DNA of 34,556 nucleotides from positions 1 through 34,556 of the forward strand of contig CANQQV010000015.1 of the NCBI GenBank assembly GCA_947626095.1, read 5' to 3'. The notes under the pieces were generated by a model that saw only the letters and a list, made by a program, of their open reading frames with translations, made no database searches and was not told the origin of the DNA. The first letter of the stretch is position 1; each line of letters opens with the position of its first letter. A program made the position numbers and the translations under genes. Shown here in pieces: positions 16,606-24,047 of this stretch. This DNA comes from an uncultured Bacilli bacterium. Lineage in GTDB: Bacteria > Bacillota_I > Bacilli_A > RF39 > UBA660.

Positions 16606-17929
16606 CTTGTTCACCCTTTACTAATCTAAGCATTTGCGCTTTATTTAACATATCACTAGCTTGTAAGACATTATCTTCTTTTCTAACTGTTCTTAAACTA
16701 TCCCTACTTATTCCTTTTATACCTTTACTACTTTGTTCTAAATGATAATAATATCTATTTTTTAATTTATCATCATAGTATCCCAAACCACCTAAAACTT
16801 TATCAGTAAATCCTGTTTCTATAACATATATTCCATTAGTTGGTGATAAACAAACCCCATTAATTGTTTTTCTTACTTCATCTAAAACCATTTCATGAGC
16901 ATCAACTGCCACCGTTTTATTTCTAATATAAGTTTTAGCAAAATACTCTCTTCTACTAAAAGCATCACTATTTACATCAATATACATATTATGAACTTTA
17001 ACTATCTTCTCAGTCTCACTTATCTCTTGGATTTGATTACTTACTCCATATAAAGATCCCCAAGGAAGTCTATACCAAGTTAAATTACTATCATAATCTA
17101 AATTAGCGATATTCTCCCATTCATTACTTGTTACTTCTAAATCTCTATCCTCATACACAACTGGTATTCCATCTTTTTTTATTTCATATGTCTCTTTAGG
17201 TGCTCCCTTAGTTATATGATAAAGACTACTACTTACTAACTTATAAGAAGGAATAATTAACTCAATACTAATTGCTTCTTTACTAAATTTAATCTTTATC
17301 CCAAGTGGTTCATTCTTCGTATTTAAACCACCAACATATATTTCATACTCATCACTATCTATTTTATTAAATTGTAAGTTGATATTAACTTCTATGCCAT
17401 CTACTTGACCATATAAAACATAATTATCTCGATATCCACTTACCTCTTCATCAAAAGTAACTACTCGATTCGTAAATTCATAAAATTTTTTTATATGATA
17501 CTTAATCATTGGTAATAATAATTTAACTTCGTCAGTCTGAAATAATAAACTACTATCATAACTATCTTTACCATCATAAAAACTATATATTTCATTTATT
17601 TCTTCTAAACGTCCACTTAAAAGAATTTCTTTAGTTTTATCATCAATATTTATTCTTGGACGTAACTTAAAAGGATCTGTTAAACCATCTTCTAATAAAT
17701 TATCTTTTTCATTGTTATATACTTCAACAACCTTTTGCACAAATACTTTAAAGTTTTTATCTTTGGCACTAAGATTTAAATATTTACCACCATCATATGT
17801 CACAAGTAAGGTTGGCACAACAACTAATTTACCCGTTCCATTTAACACTAAATCCCAAAGCTTAATTGATTCAATATTATGTAAATTATATATTTCTATT
17901 AATTCTCTATCCATTCCATATAATTGCAT
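16592..17929 (-). CDS. unknown 445-residue protein, first gene of the AAA+ operon
   Basis: 445 aa, soluble, no signal peptide or TM helix. Start ATG 17929 has AAGGGTG close upstream. The middle (about 150-260) alternates short hydrophobic strands and charged turns, suggesting a beta-rich domain (E-V-N-I-N-L-Q-F, E-Y-E-I-Y-V-G-G, I-K-I-K-F, I-S-I-E-L-I-I-P). The C-terminal third has a conserved-looking W-Y-R-L-P-W-G-S-L-Y-G and Y-V-I-E-T-G-F-T-D-K-V-L-G-G-L-G. No family is recognised. The coupling by overlap to the ATPase gene, and the shared promoter and terminator, suggest it works with the ATPase as substrate, adaptor or effector; this is inference. Confidence 0.6.
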   Translation of the reverse strand: MQLYGMDRELIEIYNLHNIESIKLWDLVLNGTGKLVVVPTLLVTYDGGKYLNLSAKDKNFKVFVQKVVEVYNNEKDNLLEDGLTDPFKLRPRINIDDKTKEILLSGRLEEINEIYSFYDGKDSYDSSLLFQTDEVKLLLPMIKYHIKKFYEFTNRVVTFDEEVSGYRDNYVLYGQVDGIEVNINLQFNKIDSDEYEIYVGGLNTKNEPLGIKIKFSKEAISIELIIPSYKLVSSSLYHITKGAPKETYEIKKDGIPVVYEDRDLEVTSNEWENIANLDYDSNLTWYRLPWGSLYGVSNQIQEISETEKIVKVHNMYIDVNSDAFSRREYFAKTYIRNKTVAVDAHEMVLDEVRKTINGVCLSPTNGIYVIETGFTDKVLGGLGYYDDKLKNRYYYHLEQSSKGIKGISRDSLRTVRKEDNVLQASDMLNKAQMLRLVKGEQDGNI

Positions 17930-17951
17930 AACATCACCCTTAGCATTGATT

Positions 17952-17980
17952 ACTATATAGATTTAATATTCTTTTGTCAA
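17952..17980 (-). promoter_or_regulatory. near-consensus sigma-A promoter of the AAA+ operon
   Basis: Minus strand TTGACA (17975-17980), exactly 17 bp, TATAGT (17952-17957), 23 bases before the first ATG. Among the best promoters in the window, so the operon is probably expressed constitutively or at high level. Confidence 0.82.
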
Positions 17981-17982
17981 GC

Positions 17983-18003
17983 AAAAAGGACTTATTTAAG
18001 TCC
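17983..18003 (-). terminator. terminator of the transglutaminase-like gene, stop codon in the stem
   Basis: A 7-bp stem GGACTTA/TAAGTCC (17988-18003) followed by TTTTT on the minus strand; the TAA is in the stem. The downstream promoter starts three bases further on. Confidence 0.75.
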
Positions 18004-19866
18004 CATTTCTTCTCCTTCTACATCAAATTTATTAACGCCATTTAATAAAACTGTCTTTTCTTCATTTTTATCTACTTTATATCTTACTGGAAAATTTTTC
18101 CGATATATTTGTTTATTATAAGCCATTGTTTCATTAACTCTCTGTTCTAGTTCTTCGCCTTCTAATCCCAATACTATATGATAATAAGCTGTAATACCTT
18201 CTTTTAGTGTTCGACCACTAACTACTTTATTAACTTTAGTTAAAATATGTTCACCAATATCAAGGAATATATTTTGAATATCTGCTTTCGAATAATTAAA
18301 ACCATAATCTCTAATTCCTGAATATTTACTAATTATTTCTTGATAAAATTCATTATCTAAAGTTTCAAACTTATCTAATAATTCTCTAATAATATCTGCT
18401 TCTTTTTTATTTTTATTCTTATCTAACAATATATTAATTTTTGCATAAAACTCTTCTAGACTATGCACAAAAAATAATTCATCTACCCCATAACAATTAA
18501 AATAGTTCGATCTTCTTGTCCCATTATATTCATCTTGTGTCATTAGAGCATAACTATAAGTATCATGTTCCATATCATTATCCCATGTTGGATCAGCTAT
18601 AAAATAACCATCTATACCATACTTAGGATCAACTAAATGAACTTCTCTTCTAGCATGATCTCCTCGTTCAATCATGACTTCATGTTCTTTTCCCGTTTTA
18701 GAAGAAACTATCTTTTCTGGCAAAATTACAATATCATCTGGAACATCATCAAATCCTACATTTACTCCTACTGAGTAATCTAAACTAGGTATCCCTAGTT
18801 TTTCTAATAAATCACCAAGTAATCTTGAAAAACCTACACAAACTATATAATCATTATCTAATAACTGATATAGATTTCGTGAATTAGCTTTATCTTCATT
18901 ATTTTCTTTATATTTTTTAAATTGTTTAACCTTATTATAAGCAAATAAATATTTTTCAAAAGGACTTAAATTCATTGCTGGTAAAACCATTTCCATAAGT
19001 CTTCGTTCATTTTTTATATATGTTAAAATATCACAATCTAAACCTAAATGCTTATTAGATTTAATAAAAATATTTTGCGTATCTGGTAATTCTTCCAAAT
19101 GATTTAATAAATAATTATTAAAATCATTTTTATTATCAACATAAAGATATATCTCACCTTTAAAATCTAATTCTTTTAATCTTCTAATAACTTTAAAATA
19201 ATTATTATTATCAAGTGATTTTAAATCAATTTTTGCTTTTTTATTTATGTATTTTAAATAATATAATTCTTCATCATTTAAGGGATTATTAAAATAAAAC
19301 GAATCATTACTTTGTAACATTGTATAAGGATAATAACCAATTAATTCTCTTCTATTATGCAAAATAATTGGATCAAAATTATCTTTAAGTTCTTTACTTA
19401 CTTCATAACTTCTTATTTCTTCGACATTCCCTTTTTTTAAAGAATTATATTCATTAAGTGTTAAAGGAGCCACATCATCCCTATTACCAATTCTAACTCT
19501 TTCTATATTTAGATTATTACCAATTGCTTCACAAAATCGATCATTAACTATCATACTATCAGCTAAAGCAATAAATTCTCCTTTTTTATAACGACAAATA
19601 AATTCAATTAAGTCATCTATTTCCTCTTTATGTTCTTGATAATATTTTGAATCAATACTAAGTACTTTTGATCCAAATACTGCTGAAACTAATACTAACG
19701 GATGTTCATAATCAGAATAAATAACTTTAGTATCTTTAATTAAAGCACACGAATCAATGGAAATTTCTTCTATCTCTAATTCACTTAAATGTTCTTTAAT
19801 TTCGGCAATCGTTAATATTTTAGGATTTAAAAAATCTAATTTATAACCTAGTGCTATTTTTTCCAT
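17992..19866 (-). CDS. large cytosolic protein with transglutaminase-like (papain-fold) domain
   Basis: 624 aa from ATG 19866 (AGGTGAT five bases upstream); ATG 19869 is too close to that site. No signal peptide or TM helix. Residues about 1-300 are unrecognised. From about 300 the pattern is that of a transglutaminase-like core: L-S-P-F-E-K-Y-L-F-A-Y-N, then D-Y-I-V-C-V-G-F-S-R-L-L with candidate nucleophile Cys343, L-G-I-P-S, G-D-H-A-R-R-E-V-H-L-V-D with His404, and F-I-A-D-P-T-W-D-N-D with Asp425. The spacing C-H-D fits the family. Such domains act as peptidases, amide hydrolases or cross-linkers; the substrate is unknown. It has its own terminator but lies only 62 bases upstream of the AAA+ operon. 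Confidence 0.72.
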   Translation of the reverse strand: MEKIALGYKLDFLNPKILTIAEIKEHLSELEIEEISIDSCALIKDTKVIYSDYEHPLVLVSAVFGSKVLSIDSKYYQEHKEEIDDLIEFICRYKKGEFIALADSMIVNDRFCEAIGNNLNIERVRIGNRDDVAPLTLNEYNSLKKGNVEEIRSYEVSKELKDNFDPIILHNRRELIGYYPYTMLQSNDSFYFNNPLNDEELYYLKYINKKAKIDLKSLDNNNYFKVIRRLKELDFKGEIYLYVDNKNDFNNYLLNHLEELPDTQNIFIKSNKHLGLDCDILTYIKNERRLMEMVLPAMNLSPFEKYLFAYNKVKQFKKYKENNEDKANSRNLYQLLDNDYIVCVGFSRLLGDLLEKLGIPSLDYSVGVNVGFDDVPDDIVILPEKIVSSKTGKEHEVMIERGDHARREVHLVDPKYGIDGYFIADPTWDNDMEHDTYSYALMTQDEYNGTRRSNYFNCYGVDELFFVHSLEEFYAKINILLDKNKNKKEADIIRELLDKFETLDNEFYQEIISKYSGIRDYGFNYSKADIQNIFLDIGEHILTKVNKVVSGRTLKEGITAYYHIVLGLEGEELEQRVNETMAYNKQIYRKNFPVRYKVDKNEEKTVLLNGVNKFDVEGEEMGLK

Positions 19867-19892
19867 CATATCACCTATTATTTAAATTATAA

Positions 19893-19917
19893 CAAAAAAA
19901 TGATGATTATTCATCAT
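19893..19917 (-). terminator. terminator of der, stop codon in the loop
   Basis: Stem ATGATGA/TCATCAT (19900-19917) then a run of seven T on the minus strand. The stem also encodes the acidic D-E-D-D-D-E tail of Der. Confidence 0.82.
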
Positions 19918-21235
19918 CATCTTCGTCTTTACTACCTCTATTTTTAAATTGTAAAATAATCGGTGTTCCTGTAAAATCAAAATTCTTTCTAATCGTATTT
20001 TCTAAATATCTTTCATAACTAAAATGAACTAAGCCTTTATCATTACATCTAAAAGTAAATTTAGGTGGACATATTCCCGTTTGACTACTAAAGTAAATCT
20101 TTAACTTACGTCCTTTATATCCTGGTGCATCATGTAACTTAGTTGCATCAGTAATTACATTATTTAAAAGTGATGTTTTAACTTCACGATGGTTATTTTC
20201 ATAAGCACTTAGTATTTCTGGCATTAAAGTATGTAATCTTTTCTTTGTTAAAGCCGATAAGAATACTACTTTAGCATAAGTCATAAACTGAAATTCGTTT
20301 TCTAAAAGTACTTTCCATTCTTTAATTGCTGAATCTTTATCTTCTATCGTATCCCATTTATTAACTACTAAGACTAAACCTTTACCAGCTTCTATTGCAT
20401 AACTAGCAATATGTTTATCATGCTCAATAATTCCTTCTTTTGCATCTATCACTAATACACATACATCAGATCGATCAATAGCTTTTAAACTTCTAAGTAA
20501 ACTATATTTTTCTACTGATTCATATATCCTACCTTGTTTACGCATTCCTGCTGTATCAATAACGATATAGTCTTCATTATTATATCTAAATCTTGTATCG
20601 ACCGAATCTCTAGTTGTTCCTGCAACATCAGAAACAATTGCTCTTTCTTCATTTAATAAAGCATTAACTAAACTACTTTTACCAACATTAGGTCGACCAA
20701 TAATACAAAATTTTAAGATATTTTCAGGCATATCAGTATTCTCTTTAAAATCTCTAGTTATTTCATCTAATAAATCACCAAAGCCTAAATTATGAGAAGC
20801 AGATATAGGTATTACATATTGAAAACCTAATTCATAGTAATAATATATTCTTTCTTCTTGCATCTTAACATTATCTAATTTATTTAAAGCAACAATAACT
20901 TTTTTATTAGTTTTCATTAACATATCACGAATATATAAATCATTACTTGTTAAATCTTCACGTCCATCAACAACAAAAACAATTACATCAGATTCATCAA
21001 TTGCAATCTCTGCTTGTAATCTAATATCTTTATTAAAATCACCTTCGCCTAAATCTATTCCTCCAGTATCAACTAGTAAAAAAGTTTTCTCATCATAAGT
21101 AACATCACCATATAAACGATCTCTTGTTACTCCTGGAGTATCTAAGATAATAGCTTTATTTTCTTTAATTAAACGATTAAATATTGTACTTTTGCCAACA
21201 TTAGGTCTTCCGATTAAACAAACTGTCTTTTTCAT
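19907..21235 (-). CDS. der: ribosome biogenesis GTPase Der (EngA)
   Basis: 442 aa, the normal length. Two tandem GTPase domains: the first with G-R-P-N-V-G-K-S-T (9-17), D-T-P-G-V and N-K-L-D, the second with G-R-P-N-V-G-K-S-S near 180, D-T-A-G-M and N-K-W-D. A KH-like C-terminal domain follows (K-I-Y-F-S-S-Q-T, F-T-G-T-P-I) ending in an acidic tail. The double G domain is unique to Der, which acts in 50S subunit assembly. Start ATG 21235 is preceded by GAGGGG. It has its own promoter at 21260-21288 and follows ysxC, another ribosome-assembly GTPase. Confidence 0.97.
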   Translation of the reverse strand: MKKTVCLIGRPNVGKSTIFNRLIKENKAIILDTPGVTRDRLYGDVTYDEKTFLLVDTGGIDLGEGDFNKDIRLQAEIAIDESDVIVFVVDGREDLTSNDLYIRDMLMKTNKKVIVALNKLDNVKMQEERIYYYYELGFQYVIPISASHNLGFGDLLDEITRDFKENTDMPENILKFCIIGRPNVGKSSLVNALLNEERAIVSDVAGTTRDSVDTRFRYNNEDYIVIDTAGMRKQGRIYESVEKYSLLRSLKAIDRSDVCVLVIDAKEGIIEHDKHIASYAIEAGKGLVLVVNKWDTIEDKDSAIKEWKVLLENEFQFMTYAKVVFLSALTKKRLHTLMPEILSAYENNHREVKTSLLNNVITDATKLHDAPGYKGRKLKIYFSSQTGICPPKFTFRCNDKGLVHFSYERYLENTIRKNFDFTGTPIILQFKNRGSKDEDDDE

Positions 21236-21259
21236 CTTCTACCCCTCATTTCTCGTGGT

Positions 21260-21288
21260 ATTTTAACATAATTATTATCATATGTAAA
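21260..21288 (-). promoter_or_regulatory. sigma-A promoter of der
   Basis: Minus strand TTTACA (21283-21288), 17-bp spacer, TAAAAT (21260-21265), 25 bases before the der ATG. Confidence 0.65.
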
Positions 21289-21320
21289 ATTCTCTTTTAA
21301 TTATAAATTATCTCTAAACA

Positions 21321-21345
21321 AAAGAAAAGGTACTAATTAGTACCT
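21321..21345 (-). terminator. terminator of ysxC, stop codon in the stem
   Basis: Stem AGGTACT/AGTACCT (21328-21345) around AATT, followed on the minus strand by TTTTCTTTTG. The TAG of ysxC is part of the stem. Confidence 0.75.
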
Positions 21346-21923
21346 AGACAACCTTCAATAATTGTATATAACTCTTCTCTTCCTTTTTTCGTTACTGAAG
21401 AAAATAAAACAATATTATCATTTCCTTTAAGTTCAAAAGAATCACGTAAAGCATTTTCATTCTTAACACGATCTTTTTGGCCTACTTTATCATACTTAGT
21501 TGCTACTATCGTTACATCTAAATTATAATATTTCATAAAGTTATACATTAGCAAATCATCTTCTGTTGGTTTATGTCTAAAATCAACTAACAAAAAGACT
21601 CTTTTTAAACATTTTCTTTTTATTAAATACTCTTCAATCATTAAACCAAATTTCTTTTGTGTATCCTGTGAAACAGAAGCATAACCATAACCAGGTACAT
21701 CTACTAAATAAAACCTATCATTAATTAAATAGAAATTTAAAGTCTTTGTTTTACCAGGTGTTGCACTAGTATGCGCAAAATTCTTACGACATATCAAAGA
21801 ATTAATAAAAGAACTTTTACCAACATTACTTCTTCCTACTAACAAAAACTCACTTTTATCATCATCAGGGTATTGACTAGTTCTAACTGCTATACTTTTA
21901 AGCTCGACGCTATCAATTTTCAT
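21333..21923 (-). CDS. ysxC: ribosome biogenesis GTPase YsxC (EngB)
   Basis: 196 aa from ATG 21923 with GGTGAT five bases before; two GTG codons upstream in frame are less well placed. A single GTPase domain with G-R-S-N-V-G-K-S-S (P-loop), T-P-G-K-T (switch I), D-V-P-G-Y-G-Y-A (switch II) and A-T-K-Y-D-K, the signature of the YihA/EngB family needed for 50S assembly. Its -35 lies in the loop of the glmS terminator, so it is transcribed separately from glmS. Confidence 0.95.
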   Translation of the reverse strand: MKIDSVELKSIAVRTSQYPDDDKSEFLLVGRSNVGKSSFINSLICRKNFAHTSATPGKTKTLNFYLINDRFYLVDVPGYGYASVSQDTQKKFGLMIEEYLIKRKCLKRVFLLVDFRHKPTEDDLLMYNFMKYYNLDVTIVATKYDKVGQKDRVKNENALRDSFELKGNDNIVLFSSVTKKGREELYTIIEGCLGTN

Positions 21924-21942
21924 AGTTATCACCACTAGCCAT

Positions 21943-21972
21943 ATTATAAAGGAAAAAAGAAGGTAATGTCAA
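21943..21972 (-). promoter_or_regulatory. promoter of ysxC, -35 inside glmS terminator
   Basis: Minus strand TTGACA (21967-21972), 18-bp spacer, TATAAT (21943-21948), 20 bases before the ysxC ATG. The -35 is in the loop of the glmS terminator hairpin and the terminator T tract is in the spacer. Confidence 0.7.
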
Positions 21973-21982
21973 ATCACCTTCT
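21951..21982 (-). terminator. terminator of glmS
   Basis: A 9-bp stem with one G-U pair (AGAAGGTGA/TTACCTTCT on the minus strand), then TTTTTTCC. The outermost base pair includes the first base of the glmS TAA. Confidence 0.75.
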
Positions 21983-23766
21983 TATTCAACTGTTACACTC
22001 TTAGCTAAATTACGTGGTTTATCAATATCACAACCATTTAACTTAGCCACATAATAAGCTATTAGCTGACAATTAACCATTACTAACGCTCCACTAATAA
22101 GTTCATGAACTTTAGGTATTAAAATCAATTCATCATATAACGATTTATCATCTATTTCTCTATTACTAATTATAATACTTAAAGCTTTTCTTGCTTTTAC
22201 TTCTTTTATATTACTTAATGTTTTAGTTCTAATATCATCATCCGTAACAATACTTATTACTGGCGTCTTATCTTCTATTAAACTAATCGTTCCGTGTTTT
22301 AATTCACCAGCTGCATACGCTTCACTATGTAAATAACTTACTTCCTTTAACTTTAATGAAGCTTCTAAACAAAGTGCATAATCTAACTTACGTCCTAAAT
22401 AAAAAATATCTTTCTTTTGATAAATTAATTGGGCAATTTTTTCTAACTTTTCTTTATTTTCTAATTCATCACTAATTAGTTTATCTAACTCTTTATACTC
22501 TTTTAATACATCTTTACTTAGACTTTTATTCTTAATTCCTAAATATAAAGCTATTAAAGATAATATCATCATTTGACACAAATAAGCTTTAGTTGTTGCT
22601 ACTGCTATTTCTGGTCCCGCTTTAATATATAATACTTTATCTGCTTCTCTTGCTATTGATGAACCAACAACATTTACTATTGCTAATGTCTGAGTTCCCA
22701 TTTCTTTAGCTTTTCTTAAAACAGCTAAAGTATCAGCTGTTTCCCCAGACTGACTTATTAAAATAATTAAATGCTTTTTTCGGTAAATATGTTCTGTATA
22801 ACGATATTCTGATGCAATATCAGTTCTAACTTCTACTTTACCATATTTAGTAATTAAATATTTACCAACTAAGCCAACATGGTAAGCACTACCACAACCA
22901 ACAATATCAATAGCTTCATATTTTTCTAATCCTTTTAATTTTTCTTCTAATGCTTCATAACTATTAATATATTCGTTAATCGTTTCCATCACTGCTTTAG
23001 GCTGTTCCTCGATTTCTTTAAGCATATAATGATCATAACCATTTTTCATTGCTGCATCAATGCTACCTTCAAATACTTCTAACGATTTTGTACTTATCTT
23101 TCCATCTTTATCATAAATAGTTACATCATTTTTACTTAATACAGCATATTCATCATTTAAAAGTAAATAATACATCTTCGTATATTCTAAAATAGCTGGA
23201 ACATCACTCGCTATATAATTACCATCTTCACTTATGCCAATAATTAATGGACTATCTTTTCTAATAGCATATATCATATCTAAACCATCAACTAAAACTC
23301 CTAAAGCATAACTACCTTTTAAATAGTCTTTTAATTTAGCTAGAACTTTTAACATATCATTATCTTCTTGATATAGTTTATCTATTAAAGCTGCTACTAC
23401 TTCACTATCTGTTTCACTTTGCCATTTATATTCTTTTAAATATTTTTTTAATTTCTCATAATTTTCAATTATTCCATTATGCACTAAAGTTATCTTTCCA
23501 ACCTTATGAGGATGACTATTTACTGTACATGGCATACCATGAGTCGCCCACCTTGTATGACCAATTCCCATATAAGAATCAAGATCTTTATTTATTAATT
23601 CTTTAAGATTTACTATTTTCCCCTCTTCTTTAACTATTTCAATATCGTTATTTAATTTATAAGCAATCCCGGCACTATCATAACCACGATATTCTAAAGA
23701 TTCCAAACCTTTTATTATTTTAGGTATACATTTATCTTTCCCAATGTATCCGACAATTCCACACAC
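21982..23766 (-). CDS. glmS: glutamine-fructose-6-phosphate aminotransferase GlmS
   Basis: 594 aa. The start is GTG 23766, not the in-frame ATG at 23781: GGAGG lies eight bases before the GTG, and the second residue is then Cys, which must become the N-terminal nucleophile after Met removal. Glutaminase domain (1-215): C-G-I-V-G-Y-I-G, G-Y-D-S-A-G, G-H-T-R-W-A-T-H-G, H-N-G-I-I-E-N. Two SIS isomerase domains follow (S-Q-S-G-E-T-A-D-T; A-Y-A-A-G-E-L-K-H-G), and the end P-R-N-L-A-K-S-V-T-V-E is canonical. It makes glucosamine-6-phosphate, the first step to UDP-GlcNAc and cell wall. Expression is controlled by the glmS ribozyme upstream. Confidence 0.97.
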   Translation of the reverse strand: MCGIVGYIGKDKCIPKIIKGLESLEYRGYDSAGIAYKLNNDIEIVKEEGKIVNLKELINKDLDSYMGIGHTRWATHGMPCTVNSHPHKVGKITLVHNGIIENYEKLKKYLKEYKWQSETDSEVVAALIDKLYQEDNDMLKVLAKLKDYLKGSYALGVLVDGLDMIYAIRKDSPLIIGISEDGNYIASDVPAILEYTKMYYLLLNDEYAVLSKNDVTIYDKDGKISTKSLEVFEGSIDAAMKNGYDHYMLKEIEEQPKAVMETINEYINSYEALEEKLKGLEKYEAIDIVGCGSAYHVGLVGKYLITKYGKVEVRTDIASEYRYTEHIYRKKHLIILISQSGETADTLAVLRKAKEMGTQTLAIVNVVGSSIAREADKVLYIKAGPEIAVATTKAYLCQMMILSLIALYLGIKNKSLSKDVLKEYKELDKLISDELENKEKLEKIAQLIYQKKDIFYLGRKLDYALCLEASLKLKEVSYLHSEAYAAGELKHGTISLIEDKTPVISIVTDDDIRTKTLSNIKEVKARKALSIIISNREIDDKSLYDELILIPKVHELISGALVMVNCQLIAYYVAKLNGCDIDKPRNLAKSVTVE

Positions 23767-23798
23767 AAAAAATTCCTCCATACAAAAAAGATATGGAG
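23767..23798 (-). promoter_or_regulatory. hairpin over the glmS ribosome site, possible attenuator
   Basis: A perfect 7-bp stem CTCCATA/TATGGAG (23792-23798 with 23776-23782) holds part of the GGAGG ribosome site in its 3' arm and is followed after three bases by six T. It could hide the ribosome site or end transcription. Its 5' arm shares two bases with the last stem of the ribozyme. Confidence 0.5.
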
Positions 23799-23924
23799 AA
23801 TTATTCTTTGTTACAATCTTGATTTTGCTTTTTTAATAATTCTAACGTTTCCACTCTTACGTAGTAATACCCGCCGAATCTTTCGAACCTTACTAACCTC
23901 GTCATCCTTAAAGGACCTGGCGCT
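23797..23924 (-). ncRNA. glmS ribozyme (glucosamine-6-phosphate-activated self-cleaving leader)
   Basis: Minus strand from 23924 reads A-GCGCC, the conserved 5' end with cleavage expected between A23924 and G23923. In order it then has a small hairpin around TCCTTTAAGGA, GACGAGG, ATTCGGCGGGT, and AACAAAG close to the 3' end; all are conserved blocks of the class. The last stem is a perfect 9 bp (23797-23805 with 23835-23843) enclosing AATC/GATT. Bound GlcN6P acts as cofactor for self-cleavage, after which the glmS mRNA is degraded. Position directly before glmS confirms the call. Confidence 0.93.
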
Positions 23925-23966
23925 AACTTAAAAATACTACCTTTCTTCATTTAAGTTTTATACTTA

Positions 23967-23996
23967 ATTATATGCGTATCCATTAAAAAAAGTCAA
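23967..23996 (-). promoter_or_regulatory. sigma-A promoter of glmS
   Basis: Minus strand TTGACT (23991-23996), 18-bp spacer, TATAAT (23967-23972). Transcription would begin about 35 bases before the ribozyme cleavage site. Confidence 0.78.
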
Positions 23997-24010
23997 TAAA
24001 TTGGCTTAAA

Positions 24011-24041
24011 ACAAAAGAATACTACATTTAAATAGTATTCT
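24011..24041 (-). terminator. terminator of the PD-(D/E)XK gene
   Basis: A 9-bp stem AGAATACTA/TAGTATTCT (24016-24041) with an 8-nt loop, then TTTTGTTTT on the minus strand. Confidence 0.75.
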
Positions 24042-24047
24042 TATTCT

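Noticed and set aside
17712-18121. Plus-strand open frames over the promoter region of the 445-codon gene
   Set aside because: They overlap two real genes, a promoter and a terminator on the minus strand and show no coding character.
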